A stretch of DNA of 64,000 bases from contig CAZKCO010000018.1 in the NCBI GenBank assembly GCA_964551335.1, positions 45,727-109,726 of the forward strand, read 5' to 3'. The first letter of the stretch is position 1, and the number at the start of each line of letters is the position of its first letter. Below the pieces are notes generated by a model that did not search any database, was not told the DNA's origin, and saw only the letters and a program-made list of their open reading frames with translations. The DNA is from Tunicatimonas sp964551335 (lineage in GTDB: Bacteria; Bacteroidota; Bacteroidia; Cytophagales; Cyclobacteriaceae). Below are positions 23,030 through 33,400 of the stretch, piece after piece. The translations under genes were made by a program, and so were the position numbers.

Positions 23030-24676
23030 TCAGCGGCCCACATCTGTTCCCTGGCGTTTCAAGATAAGAATATAGTCCGTATCCGATGGCGGGGTGGCGG
23101 AGAGTTGTCCGGTAGCGACAGTTAGCTCAGCCGTAGTGGTTGTATTATCCGATGGGTTAAACCAGCTTGCATCGTACTTGGCGTGGTCGGGGTTGTAGAG
23201 CTTGAGCGTGCTAGCCTTGGGAATATAAGCCATTAGCGTCTGACGATCTAGTGATTGAACTACGGAGATAAAGTGATTGTACTGTGCATCAACATCGCCG
23301 GGTTGCTCCACCAGTAGCTCATTAGCCGGACGTAGGTTCCACCATTCGTACTGGTTCAGGAACTCGGCCAGGTAGCCAACCTGTAGACTGCCCGGGAAGT
23401 CGATGCTCTCGCGCCAGGTGCTGAGCTTTTCAGGGGCACCGTGGTTTAGTATGCTTTCGCCTTCTCGAATCCAGGGCCAGATGGCGTTGGCTCCGTAGGT
23501 GATACCCGACATGGGTGTAGCGAACAGGCTCCAGTAAGAAGCATTACGCACATCTTCCGCATCAATGGTAGGTTTGATTTCTTCGTAGTTGGGTTCCAGG
23601 TTGATAACCGGGCGAGCGGGAAGATGCGGCCAACGAGTGGCAATCTCCCCCTTATTAATCCAGTCAACCGTTGGCTGGGCATCGGAGTGGCTCGATTGGT
23701 AGCCCACAATATCCAGCCAGTCCTCGGCGGCGTGGTTGTCACCAATCCACAGCCGGCCGTGGGGGTGCTGAGCTACCAGACCAGGAGGATCATCAGCAAA
23801 CACCCGGCGACCGATTTCCAGCCAACGCTGTTCGTACTCCCGGGCGTAGCGACCGTCGCCCCCTAGCATCCAAACCACCTGATTGCCCCCGTAGCGGGCT
23901 ACTTGGTACTTAGCCAACATCACCGCTTCTTCCAGCGGAAGGCTGTAGCCGGGGCTGAGGTGCTTACCGTCTCCAACCGGCAAAGCCCAGAGTAACACTG
24001 GTGAGGCAATCAGTCCGTACTCATTCACACGATCTATCTTCTTGTCCATATGCTGATAGAACTCAGGGTTTACTCGCAGTTGGTCGGAGTACTCGTAGGC
24101 GGTTTGCCCCTCGCTGTTCTGGTCGCCGCCGCGCCACTGGGTAGTGACGAGCTGGATGACGTTGTAGTTATGATCCTTGCGGTGCTGAAGATAGGTATCC
24201 CACTCTTCTTCGGTAGATTTCAGTCCACCGTTCCAAGCGGTGCAGCCCACCCACAGAAAAGGAGTGCCATCGTGGTAAGCCAGGTGGTAGGTACCCTTAG
24301 GGTGAATAAGCGTACCCCGCTGGTAGAGGGTAAGCTCGCTATTGTTTGCCTCGCAGGTAAAGCTGCCCGATTGATTATGCAATCCGCTGTTGGTGGTATC
24401 GGAGCAGACAGTTTGGTACTGCCATTCCCCTACCTCATCCGGCGCAAAACGTACCTTAAAAATGTCGCCGCCGTCCCAGAAGCCGTTGATCTTCATCGTC
24501 CGTCCGCTGGGCGCAGTGAATACGGCGTGAAAGTCTTTCAGGTCGTAGATGGGATTGTCGTAGGTTTGGGAGCTAGTGAAGCTTTGTTCAAATTTTTCCC
24601 AACGAGGGGTAATGTTTTGGCTATTAGCAGTAATGGTGAATGTCAGTAAGCAGATGAGTAGCCAGTAGGTTTTCAT
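23030..24676 (-). CDS. Exported DUF4038/DUF5060 glycoside hydrolase, GH140 (apiosidase)-like
   Basis: Starting at MKTYWLLICLLTFTITANSQ gives a clean signal peptide. The 548-residue protein begins with a DUF5060 beta domain (PRWEKFEQSFTSSQTYDNP, INGFWDGGDIFKVRFAP) and continues with a DUF4038 TIM barrel (FLWVGCTAWNGGLKSTEEEW, YNVIQLVTTQWRGG, VVWMLGGDGRY, PVINLEPNYEEI, ITYGANAIWPW), then a short C-terminal beta domain. The layout matches GH140 and related pectin or apiose-chain hydrolases. The Asp/Glu pair is plausibly in LGGDGRY and NLEPNYE. It stands alone and was probably acquired for a plant- or algal-polysaccharide niche. Substrate inferred only. Confidence 0.82.
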   Translation of the reverse strand: MKTYWLLICLLTFTITANSQNITPRWEKFEQSFTSSQTYDNPIYDLKDFHAVFTAPSGRTMKINGFWDGGDIFKVRFAPDEVGEWQYQTVCSDTTNSGLHNQSGSFTCEANNSELTLYQRGTLIHPKGTYHLAYHDGTPFLWVGCTAWNGGLKSTEEEWDTYLQHRKDHNYNVIQLVTTQWRGGDQNSEGQTAYEYSDQLRVNPEFYQHMDKKIDRVNEYGLIASPVLLWALPVGDGKHLSPGYSLPLEEAVMLAKYQVARYGGNQVVWMLGGDGRYAREYEQRWLEIGRRVFADDPPGLVAQHPHGRLWIGDNHAAEDWLDIVGYQSSHSDAQPTVDWINKGEIATRWPHLPARPVINLEPNYEEIKPTIDAEDVRNASYWSLFATPMSGITYGANAIWPWIREGESILNHGAPEKLSTWRESIDFPGSLQVGYLAEFLNQYEWWNLRPANELLVEQPGDVDAQYNHFISVVQSLDRQTLMAYIPKASTLKLYNPDHAKYDASWFNPSDNTTTTAELTVATGQLSATPPSDTDYILILKRQGTDVGR

Positions 24677-24833
24677 AGGGGGTGTATTGATGATCAAAGA
24701 GTAATGATAGCGAATTATGTCAGGTTATGGAAGTATCTGCTTTATCTGGCTTGCAATTTTCCTGAGTATTTTCGTTGGTCAGAGACAGTAGGTAATAGGA
24801 AGAAATTAGGTATCAATCTTGTAACTTTACCTC

Positions 24834-26117
24834 ATGAGCCTGCGAAAAGACATTGCTGAGTTAGTAAAAGCAGAAGTTATTTCTAATGATACGGCCGAAC
24901 GCATACGGCACTACTACGCCCAAAAGTCTGGGCAATCCGGCAGCCGCCTGGTAATAGTCTTCGGCATTCTGGGAGCAATACTGGTCGGGTTAGGTATTAT
25001 TCTGATCATCGCCCACAACTGGGACGAACTTTCCCGGCCTGTAAAAACCATCTTTGCATTTCTACCGCTGCTGATGGGCCAGAGTCTTTGTGCCTATGTG
25101 CTGATAAACCAAATGGATAGTGCAGCCTGGCGAGAAGGATCGGCTACTTTTTTGTTCTTTGCTATTGGGGCTAGTATCTCGTTAGTCAGTCAGATTTACA
25201 ACATACCGGGAAACGTAAGCAGCTTTATTCTTACCTGGATGTTGTTGAGCCTTCCACTGGTGTACTTGTTAAAAGCTTCAACCGTTTCGTTACTTTATCT
25301 GATCGGTATTACCTACTATTCGGCTGATCTGAGCTACTGGTCGTACCCCTTCACCCAATCATACCTCTACTGGCTGCTGTTGCTGTTGATTGTTCCGCAC
25401 TACTACCGGCTTTATCGCTCGCAACCCATTAGTAATTTTACTCTATTTCATCACTGGCTGGTGCCGCTTTCGGTCATCATTACTTTGGGAACGCTGGCGC
25501 AAAACCTTGAGGATTTGATGTTCATAGCCTACTTTAGCCTCTTCGGGCTGCTCTTCCTGCTGGGTAACTTCTTGGTTACCGATGCATCTCAAGGTAGCAG
25601 TAATAGCTACCGGGCTATGGGTTCTTTGGGCACAATAATACTGCTACTAGTACTTAGCTTTAATGATTTCTGGCGGGAATTATCCCAAGAGCAGTATGGT
25701 ACGTATGAAGTACTTACCTCACCCGAGTTTGCCGCAACGGCTTTGCTTACTCTAGTAGCAGGTTGGTTTCTTTATCTATACCTAAGGATTGGTTCTTTAA
25801 AAGACATTGAGCCCCTTGCACTAGTCTTTCTTCTGTTCATCCCGGTATTTATAGTCGGACTGATTTCAACGGTGGCCGTAGCACTTATCAACCTAATGGT
25901 ACTCGTAATCGGGCTGCTCACTATCCGAAACGGAGCCCGGAGAAACCACCTGGGTATCCTAAACTATGGGCTACTCATGATTACTGCCTTGGTGGTCTGC
26001 CGCTTCTTAGATACTGATTTGAGTTTTGTGGTACGGGGTATTCTGTTTGTGAGTGTGGGGGCGGGTTTCTTCGGAGTAAACTACTGGATGCTAAAAAAGA
26101 GAAAAGTCGATGCCTAA
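24834..26117 (+). CDS. DUF2157 polytopic membrane protein
   Basis: A 427-residue integral membrane protein. The cytosolic N-terminal helices (LRKDIAELVKAEVISNDTAERIRHYYAQK) are followed by about 12 transmembrane segments, the layout of the DUF2157 family. The function is unknown. It overlaps the next gene by 8 bases, and DUF2157 with a GDYXXLXY protein is a recurring pair, so the two probably act together in the membrane. The pair has no close neighbours on its strand, and its promoter is not obvious. Confidence 0.85.
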   Translation: MSLRKDIAELVKAEVISNDTAERIRHYYAQKSGQSGSRLVIVFGILGAILVGLGIILIIAHNWDELSRPVKTIFAFLPLLMGQSLCAYVLINQMDSAAWREGSATFLFFAIGASISLVSQIYNIPGNVSSFILTWMLLSLPLVYLLKASTVSLLYLIGITYYSADLSYWSYPFTQSYLYWLLLLLIVPHYYRLYRSQPISNFTLFHHWLVPLSVIITLGTLAQNLEDLMFIAYFSLFGLLFLLGNFLVTDASQGSSNSYRAMGSLGTIILLLVLSFNDFWRELSQEQYGTYEVLTSPEFAATALLTLVAGWFLYLYLRIGSLKDIEPLALVFLLFIPVFIVGLISTVAVALINLMVLVIGLLTIRNGARRNHLGILNYGLLMITALVVCRFLDTDLSFVVRGILFVSVGAGFFGVNYWMLKKRKVDA

Positions 26118-26700
26118 GAAAACGGTCATACTTATTGCCTTTCTGCTGTTAGCGCTGGTGCAAATTTACGTACCCGCCCGCATGATTCTTGATCGGGAAG
26201 CGGTTTTAGCCCAGGGAACCGAGTACAAATTTAAAACTGCCCCTATTGATCCAAACGACCCCTTCCGGGGAAAGTACCTCACGCTCAGCTTTGAAGAGAA
26301 TACCATTGAGGTGGCTAATGAAAATGACTGGACTACAGGTGAAACCGTTTACGCTCTACTCACTACCGACGAGCAGGGCTTTGCCCAAATTCAATCTGTT
26401 GTTAAAGAACAACCTAGCGATAAACAGAACTTTCTGGCTAGCAGTATTAGCTACGTTTCAACCAATGGCACCCACCAACTCACACTGGATTTCCCTTTCA
26501 ACCGCCTCTATCTGGAAGAATCAAAAGCCCCCGAAGCCGAACGAGTATACCGGGAGTCTCTGCGAAATGAACAGCAGGAAACCTACGCCCTGGTCTCCAT
26601 CAAAGATGGCGAAGCCGTACTTAAAGATGTATTGATCGACGGAACGTCGGTACTGGAATTGGTGAAGGCGAACCTAGATGAGAAGAATCAGTCTGATTGA
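26110..26700 (+). CDS. GDYXXLXY-family membrane-anchored protein
   Basis: A 196-residue protein with one N-terminal hydrophobic anchor (VILIAFLLLALVQIYVPA), then a beta-rich extracytoplasmic domain. The family's usual GDYxxLxY signature is represented by the variant DPFRGKYLTLSFE. Other landmarks are MILDREAVLAQGTEYKFKTAPIDPND and FNRLYLEE. The gene starts inside the DUF2157 gene and is translationally coupled to it. No biochemical role is known. The pair may form a membrane complex. Confidence 0.85.
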   Translation: MPKKTVILIAFLLLALVQIYVPARMILDREAVLAQGTEYKFKTAPIDPNDPFRGKYLTLSFEENTIEVANENDWTTGETVYALLTTDEQGFAQIQSVVKEQPSDKQNFLASSISYVSTNGTHQLTLDFPFNRLYLEESKAPEAERVYRESLRNEQQETYALVSIKDGEAVLKDVLIDGTSVLELVKANLDEKNQSD

Positions 26701-26736
26701 TGAAGAGAAAAGTGAAGATGCGTCTGAGCAAATCAA

Positions 26737-29700
26737 CTAGAACAACGCCCGAACCGCAACACTCCCACTATGTACGGCACCCTGCTCCGGCGATTTTCGC
26801 CCTTGATAATTCAACGTAAGTTGCAATCCTTCCAGTAATTGCTGCTGTAAGTTCAACGACCAGCGGGCGTTATTTCCCGGCAGTAATCCCTCTAACATCT
26901 CGTAGGCTACCGCCTGTCCGGCATCAGCATTATAATCAATACTCAACCATTCCAATGAAGCGTTGATGTTGCGCTTCATCACTCTACTGGACTGGAGCTC
27001 CCAGCCTACCGACCGAAGGGTGGCTTCTTCCCCCCCTAATTCGTCCAGTGGAATGGTGGCGTTCACTTTGGTGGTCCAACTGGTTTTGGTTACCAACCTA
27101 AAATCCATGTGGGGTTGCCAGTGCAGTTCTGGCGCCAGTTGGTGTTCGGTAATATCAAAGTTACGGGAATTAACCTCGCCACTCTGCATATCCAGTTCGT
27201 ACTTACGGTGGGCCCGCTGGCTACTGATCAGCACTTTCCACTTCCGGTTCCATTGATAGCGGAGTTGAGTACGGTAAACCCGAGTGGAACGGTCTTCCGT
27301 GCCCTGCTGAAGTAACTGCTTCCAGCGGGTAGTTCGCAGCCCCCCTTCCGCCCCAAAGTGAGGGCTCTGCCGGTTAAAGAAAAAGGTAGAGCGTACCGAT
27401 TCCTTGGCCGACAGCAAATCCTCTTCCGCTACCGAATAGCCAGGCAGCACCCGGGCGGCTAATCGGTCGTCAGTTTGCTTCTGGTGTACTTGAAGTTGGG
27501 TAACGTTAGAGAAGCGGGCTAACACTGATTTCAGGCCTCTACTATCGTTCCACCCTTGAGGAAACTGGGCTTTTACCCGGTAGTTTAGTTGGCTGGTAAA
27601 AGCCTGAATGTATTCATTGCTGGGAACAATCACCCGCACGTAGTTACGTTCGTCCCAGTAGCGAGCCTCATAAAATTCATTGATTTCCTCAATGCCATTT
27701 CCGTTATCATCTCGCCAGGTAAACATTCCTTCGCCGGTGGGTACGCGAACGTACACAAAGTCCCGTCTGATTTCTCTTCCGTTAGCCACAGCGTAAGTCA
27801 GCGACATCTGAAGAGATCGCTTTAGAAAGCTCCCTTTCCAATCTACTTGTCCCATCACCGAATTCTCCGGAGCTATTGCTAATGGTTGACCTTCCCAAAG
27901 TGCTTTATTCCGTAACTGGGAATTACGGTAAGTTGCGTTTATCCTAAGGAAGTGTTGCTGCCCCAATGATTTATCCCACCGCGCCTGTAGCATCTGTACC
28001 TGCTCACTGGTTTTCATTTCACCGGCTAAGGGAAGTCGGTTATTTCGTACCCGATAATCAACCCGGAAGGTTCCGGAGATGCTATCACCTTTGGCCAGGT
28101 ACCATTGGTGCTCGTCGTAATGCTCGGCACTGTAGATGATGGAGTCGGTTTCGGTACTACGTACTTCGTTTTCTTCCCTGCGGTAGGTATACCCGGGAGT
28201 TACCCAGCGGTGCGGACGATGAATGTCTACCTTGATTCTCTTCCAGGTGGCTTGCTGCTGAGGATAGCGGCTTTGCATCAGGAACCCGGTTCCCGAAAGG
28301 CGAAATCCACCCAACTCCTGAGCAGCTTCCAAAGAGTGTTGGTTACCATCCAGCCAATTGGTTTGCCTACGACCCACCCAGCGGTATTGAAACTGGTTAT
28401 TAGCGTTTTTCACTAGCTGCGTCTGACTCTGAACGATATGATTATCAGTTACTGGAGGTAGTATTCCATTCAGGGTGGGGACATTAGACCAATCTCGCTC
28501 AAAGTCTACTGAACGAAAGGGGTCAATTGCCTGAAAATAGCGATCCGTGTACTCGTATTGCAACTGCTGAGACCAGCGGTAGGCCGAATTAGTAGTCAGC
28601 GGACGGGGCTGACTACGGTATCCGATGACTACTGCCTTTCCCTGATCATCCTGCCGGTCAAGACCGGATAATGTATTCATGTCATTTTCGGACAAAGCGA
28701 GTTCGGTATATAGCTGATCATACTTGGTAAGTGCTACTTCCGTGCCTACCGAAACCACCCGTTTACGTTGAGGTGCCGGCAGTTGCCGTACCGGTTCGTA
28801 ATTTCCCTGCGGCAAGCTGCTTTGGGGGGCTACCCAATCGTAGACTTTTCCGTTCACCTGGCTATTCCGGAGAACGTAATTCCCGTTTCCTTCCCCCACA
28901 TAACTAAAGCGGGGGCGATAGATGGCATCTTTGCCGTTGCTGAACACAAAAATTGTGTAAGTCTGATTAGCCACTACAGTGTCTTGTTGAGCATATAGGA
29001 TTCGGTATACGTTCCCAACCCCAGGCACATCGGCTTGCTGACTACCGAAGGCCAAGTTCGAGTTTTGTCCGGTAACTGTATCTACACTGCTAACCGTTTG
29101 ATTGAGGCGTTTATCTCCGGCTTCGCTCAAATGTTGGTAATCTTCCGGAGAAAGTTCAAATCCTAAAGGACGCCGGGCATTATCTCCTTCCTGATAGTAG
29201 TTTATCGAGAACGAAACCCGCTTATGGGTTTGCTGATGACTAGCCGTAAGTATACTTCGGTTGTAGCTACGTTCGGCGTATTCATAGTCTACCACCACCC
29301 GGGAAAACTGCGTGAGTACCACCCGCGGGGTAAAGGTTATCTCCCCCAGATTGTAATCAATAGTATAATCCTGGTCAAAGCCTCGGGTCAATAGCTGTCC
29401 ATTGTGAAATACTTTTTCGGAGTTGGCCAGCACATAGAACATTCTCTCTCCGTCGGAACCAATGGTACTAGTTCTGGTATTTTCCGGTGAATTTAGCCGG
29501 TAAGGCCCCTGAATATTCTCCTGCACAGTTAAGTTGACTGATGCAAATTTCCCCTTGGCAATGGCTGCACCCACCGAAGTTTGGGCCGTAGCGTTTTTTC
29601 CAAATGAATATTGCGTTTTGAGTACCCCACCCTGTACATTCCGTCGGTACTTCAGAAAATAGGGTTGCTGAGCCTGGGCGAATAAAGATGTACTACGAGA

Positions 29701-30420
29701 TGGCGGTGGAACTTTATTTCCCACTTGGTTCAGTTGTACGTCGCCTACGGTAAGGGTTGCAAACTGATGCTCAAACTCAATAAACACATTGTCAAACTGC
29801 TGGAGTTGCTGAGTGGTACCATCAGGCTGCAGGGGCACATTCTGGTCAGTGATGGCTGCCCGGATGGATAGATCATCGGTAAGTTGCCCTTCTATCTGCA
29901 AATTCAGGGCTGCGTTTACAAAAACATCCTGCCGATTGCCAAAGGAAATACCCCGGCTTAAACTTCCGCTTTTCTGAAGTCCGGGAGTATTAATCAGGGT
30001 CTCCTGGCCCGAACTTGCCGGATTAGCATAGCGGTCGGCGTACCGGATTTCCTGGAATACCGCCGTAGAATCATAAACTGATAAGTTGCGACGAGCGTGG
30101 GTTTGATGCAAACTAAAGGGAAGCACGCGGTAGCATACTGATACTAATTTAGTATTCTTCGGATGACTATTTAAGTGCAAATAACCGGAGGAGTAGTTAT
30201 AGCTAAACTGATCCCCGGCAAGCGTATCGCCATCAACCACTACTTTTAAGGAGCGGGGAACTACCGAAAGCGAATCTAGCCACAATGAGTCAGACTGCAC
30301 TGTGAGGGTGCGGCATTTGAGATCATTTTTGGGAGTGGTGGACGAGGCAGGCGATTGGGAATAGCCGATGAGGCTTCCTAACCAGAGGAATAGAAAAATA
30401 CCTGACCCAATCCTTAGCAT
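26737..30420 (-). CDS. Very large outer-membrane beta-barrel protein, SprA-like in style
   Basis: A 1,227-residue protein with a signal peptide (core GIFLFLWLGSLIG, then YSQS). After about 150 residues of a periplasmic region comes GSLSRGISFGNRQDVFVNAALN, a motif seen in SprA-type Bacteroidota proteins. The remainder is alternating amphipathic strands ending in FGL-like aromatic tails (final SVAVRALF), which fits a big beta-barrel. No enzyme motif is visible. It starts 5 bases after the sensor kinase gene, so the two are one operon. A secretion or surface-assembly role is inferred. The family is not named with certainty. Confidence 0.7.
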   Translation of the reverse strand: MLRIGSGIFLFLWLGSLIGYSQSPASSTTPKNDLKCRTLTVQSDSLWLDSLSVVPRSLKVVVDGDTLAGDQFSYNYSSGYLHLNSHPKNTKLVSVCYRVLPFSLHQTHARRNLSVYDSTAVFQEIRYADRYANPASSGQETLINTPGLQKSGSLSRGISFGNRQDVFVNAALNLQIEGQLTDDLSIRAAITDQNVPLQPDGTTQQLQQFDNVFIEFEHQFATLTVGDVQLNQVGNKVPPPSRSTSLFAQAQQPYFLKYRRNVQGGVLKTQYSFGKNATAQTSVGAAIAKGKFASVNLTVQENIQGPYRLNSPENTRTSTIGSDGERMFYVLANSEKVFHNGQLLTRGFDQDYTIDYNLGEITFTPRVVLTQFSRVVVDYEYAERSYNRSILTASHQQTHKRVSFSINYYQEGDNARRPLGFELSPEDYQHLSEAGDKRLNQTVSSVDTVTGQNSNLAFGSQQADVPGVGNVYRILYAQQDTVVANQTYTIFVFSNGKDAIYRPRFSYVGEGNGNYVLRNSQVNGKVYDWVAPQSSLPQGNYEPVRQLPAPQRKRVVSVGTEVALTKYDQLYTELALSENDMNTLSGLDRQDDQGKAVVIGYRSQPRPLTTNSAYRWSQQLQYEYTDRYFQAIDPFRSVDFERDWSNVPTLNGILPPVTDNHIVQSQTQLVKNANNQFQYRWVGRRQTNWLDGNQHSLEAAQELGGFRLSGTGFLMQSRYPQQQATWKRIKVDIHRPHRWVTPGYTYRREENEVRSTETDSIIYSAEHYDEHQWYLAKGDSISGTFRVDYRVRNNRLPLAGEMKTSEQVQMLQARWDKSLGQQHFLRINATYRNSQLRNKALWEGQPLAIAPENSVMGQVDWKGSFLKRSLQMSLTYAVANGREIRRDFVYVRVPTGEGMFTWRDDNGNGIEEINEFYEARYWDERNYVRVIVPSNEYIQAFTSQLNYRVKAQFPQGWNDSRGLKSVLARFSNVTQLQVHQKQTDDRLAARVLPGYSVAEEDLLSAKESVRSTFFFNRQSPHFGAEGGLRTTRWKQLLQQGTEDRSTRVYRTQLRYQWNRKWKVLISSQRAHRKYELDMQSGEVNSRNFDITEHQLAPELHWQPHMDFRLVTKTSWTTKVNATIPLDELGGEEATLRSVGWELQSSRVMKRNINASLEWLSIDYNADAGQAVAYEMLEGLLPGNNARWSLNLQQQLLEGLQLTLNYQGRKSPEQGAVHSGSVAVRALF

Positions 30421-30425
30421 ATTGT

Positions 30426-33400
30426 TTAAAGCTCAACCACCGACTGCCGCTCGGTCACGAGGGGAAGCTCAATCAGGAAGGTAGTCCCTACTCCTTCCTT
30501 GGTATCAAAAGTAATGCGTCCTCCTACGTGCTCAATGCCTCGCTTAGCAATGGCGAGTCCTATGCCCGAACCTGCATATTTGGTGCTAAAGTTGGGTAAA
30601 AATACTTTATTCTGAATCTCTTTCGCTATGCCTGTACCATTATCGCTCACTTTTAAGATAACTCGGTCACTACCAAACTTTTGCAGGCTGACTTCTATCT
30701 TGGGTTCACGATCCTGCGGGATAGATTGCTTGGCGTTAATAATGAGATTGCTGACAATACGACCCATCAGTTGACGGTCACCCATCACGGTAAATTCTCG
30801 ACCCACGATGTTAAGATCAATAGTTACATTCTCTTCTTCATACAGACTCACTGTTCGTCGTATCACTGAAACCAGTTCGTAGGGCTCGCTCTTAGGCAAC
30901 GGCATTTGGGCAAAGGAAGAAAAGGAGCTGGCAATGTCATTCAGGGTATCTATTTGATGCAAAAGATTATCCAACGGCTTTTCCATTTTCTGCACCTCAT
31001 CAGGACCCATCCCGTACTTAAACTCTTCGGCCAGTCGTCGTTTCAGTAGCTGAAGGCTAAGCTTCATGGGAGTAAGTGGGTTCTTAATTTCGTGGGCTAC
31101 TTGCTTAGCCATCTCCCGCCAGGCAGATTCTTTCTCATTACGGGCCAGAGCGGCTTTACTGGCTTCCAAATTCACCAACATTCGATTGTATTCGCCGACC
31201 ATGAGACCAATTTCGTCGTTACTTTCCCAAGAGAGGGGCTCGTTATAGTCTGCTAAAGAAGTACGACGGATCTTCTGGGTGATGTACTTGAGCGGATACG
31301 TAAGCAATACCGAAGCCAAATACGAGATAATTAAAAAGGCAATGAACACGAAGGTAAAAATATTCATGACGTTGGTGAGCACCTGAATAATTCTAGCTTC
31401 TAGCTGGCTTCGGGATTCAAAGAATGGAATACTAGCGATCCCTAATAGCTGGCCCGTCTGGAAGGATTTTAGTCCTACGTACGAAGACTTATAGGACAGA
31501 GAGCCTACGGACTCTTCCAATACAGTTCGGGTATCTCCTTTTTCGCGGATAGAAACCAGGGCCAAGACATTGATGTAACGTGAGAGCAGTTCATTTTCGT
31601 AGATCAATGGCTGGCTGGCTACTACCAGTTTTCCGGAGGTATCAAAGATATTAATATCGGTCTCAGTAACGTTGGCTATCTGGTTTATGGTAGCTGAGAA
31701 ATCATCTTCGGACAGTTCGCGCTCCAAAAAGGCTTCGTAAGCAGCTACAATATTTCGGCTGATTTGCTCGGTACGCTCCATGTACGACTGATTCACTTCC
31801 TGATTGTAAGAGCTACTGATGATACTGATGGTCGTGATACTTAGGGCCAGCAGCGGCATAAAGAAGGCCGCATTCAGGTAGAGCTGGATTTTGGTAGAGA
31901 AATTCAGATTTTCCCGCTTGAACACAAAATAGACTGAATAGCCCCCCAATAACAGCAGAATTGAAAAAACGAGGAGTAGAAATAAAAACGAGAAATTAGA
32001 AATGATATCGATGAATGAGTAGGCCGGTGAAGCGATAACGATGTATTCACCCTCCTGCCCATTCATCAACAAATAGCTATAGTCGCCCCGGTTCACTACA
32101 GTTTCCTCATCTATCAGGCTAAGATCATAGTTTTTAAAGTATTGAAATAACTGTTCGTTACCCGAAGTAAACAGCGGTTTGTTATCAATGGCATTTTCAC
32201 TAGAATCCGATGAGAATATAGCGTAGCTGTAATCTTGGCTAGGGTAGGCTTGCAGGTAACTACGGTCTACCAGTAGTTCGGGATATACCTGATTGGGGGT
32301 GAAGCGCCGGAGCACCAACTCAACCAGGATGTGCCCCACCACATTGTTGAAGTTCTCAATGTCTAAAAAGAGATAATAACGCTGGCCACCCTCAATTTCA
32401 GGAAGGGTTTCGGTTCGGTTAATGAAGAAGATATTAGGATACTCGGTAGAAAACCGAAAAGTGTCAATATCCTCCTGCCATTCCTGATAAGTGTAGGTAG
32501 GATTACCCCCCAATGGTTGACCTTTGCTGTTAAATAAAAATACCTGTATCTCGTAGCGATCAAAATAGTTACTGAGGTACACCCGTTTGATCTTTTCTTT
32601 GATTATATCTTTAGAGGCCAGCGGACTAAATAACCGATTTTTGATGAGTGGGTCATTTTTTATTTTCTCACCAGCTTCCTGCAACAGATATTCGCCTAAA
32701 ATATCGTTATCCACCACCAATTGGTTGGCAAATTTCTGTTTGTTATCCAGCGTTTCTACCTGGTGCATATCGTAGGCGGCAATGGCGCAGGCAGCTGCAC
32801 TTACCAGTGCGCCGGCAAATACATATAGAAAAGTAACGTAGCTTACCTTGGTTAGGAAGCGGGGCAAGTTGAACAAATAAAGCAACACAAAATAGGCGGC
32901 ACTAATAACGACTACCGGAAAGGTAGGGGCTTTTCCAAAAGCACTTAGTATTAATCCAACCCCCAAAGCAATCAGAAAGCTCAACCGCATGGGTAAATAG
33001 CTCTTCTGGTTCAGGCTCATACAAGTTCGAAAAATCAGGTGGACGCCCAGAAAATAGCTGATAGAGTTGATGACAAATATTAGCAAACTGATGTTTTTCA
33101 GGGTTGAGAACGAGAGGCTCTCATTTACATCTAGTGTCCACTGCGAGTTATAATAGATACTGCGAACTATATTGTAATGCCAGAAGAGAGCAAATAATCC
33201 CAGAATAAGCCCCAGTACGGTGGCTATAGTCTTGATTTCCGCTTTACTGCTGATTAGTTTTCGGTAAGCCTGGGAATCTCGGTAGTAGCTGAAACAGTAG
33301 CTGATGATGATGAGTACCGAAATACAATTAAGCAGCAGATCACCTAAGGATGGGTTAACCGACGAGGAAGCAAACTGACGTCCGTCGAACAGGTGTAGGG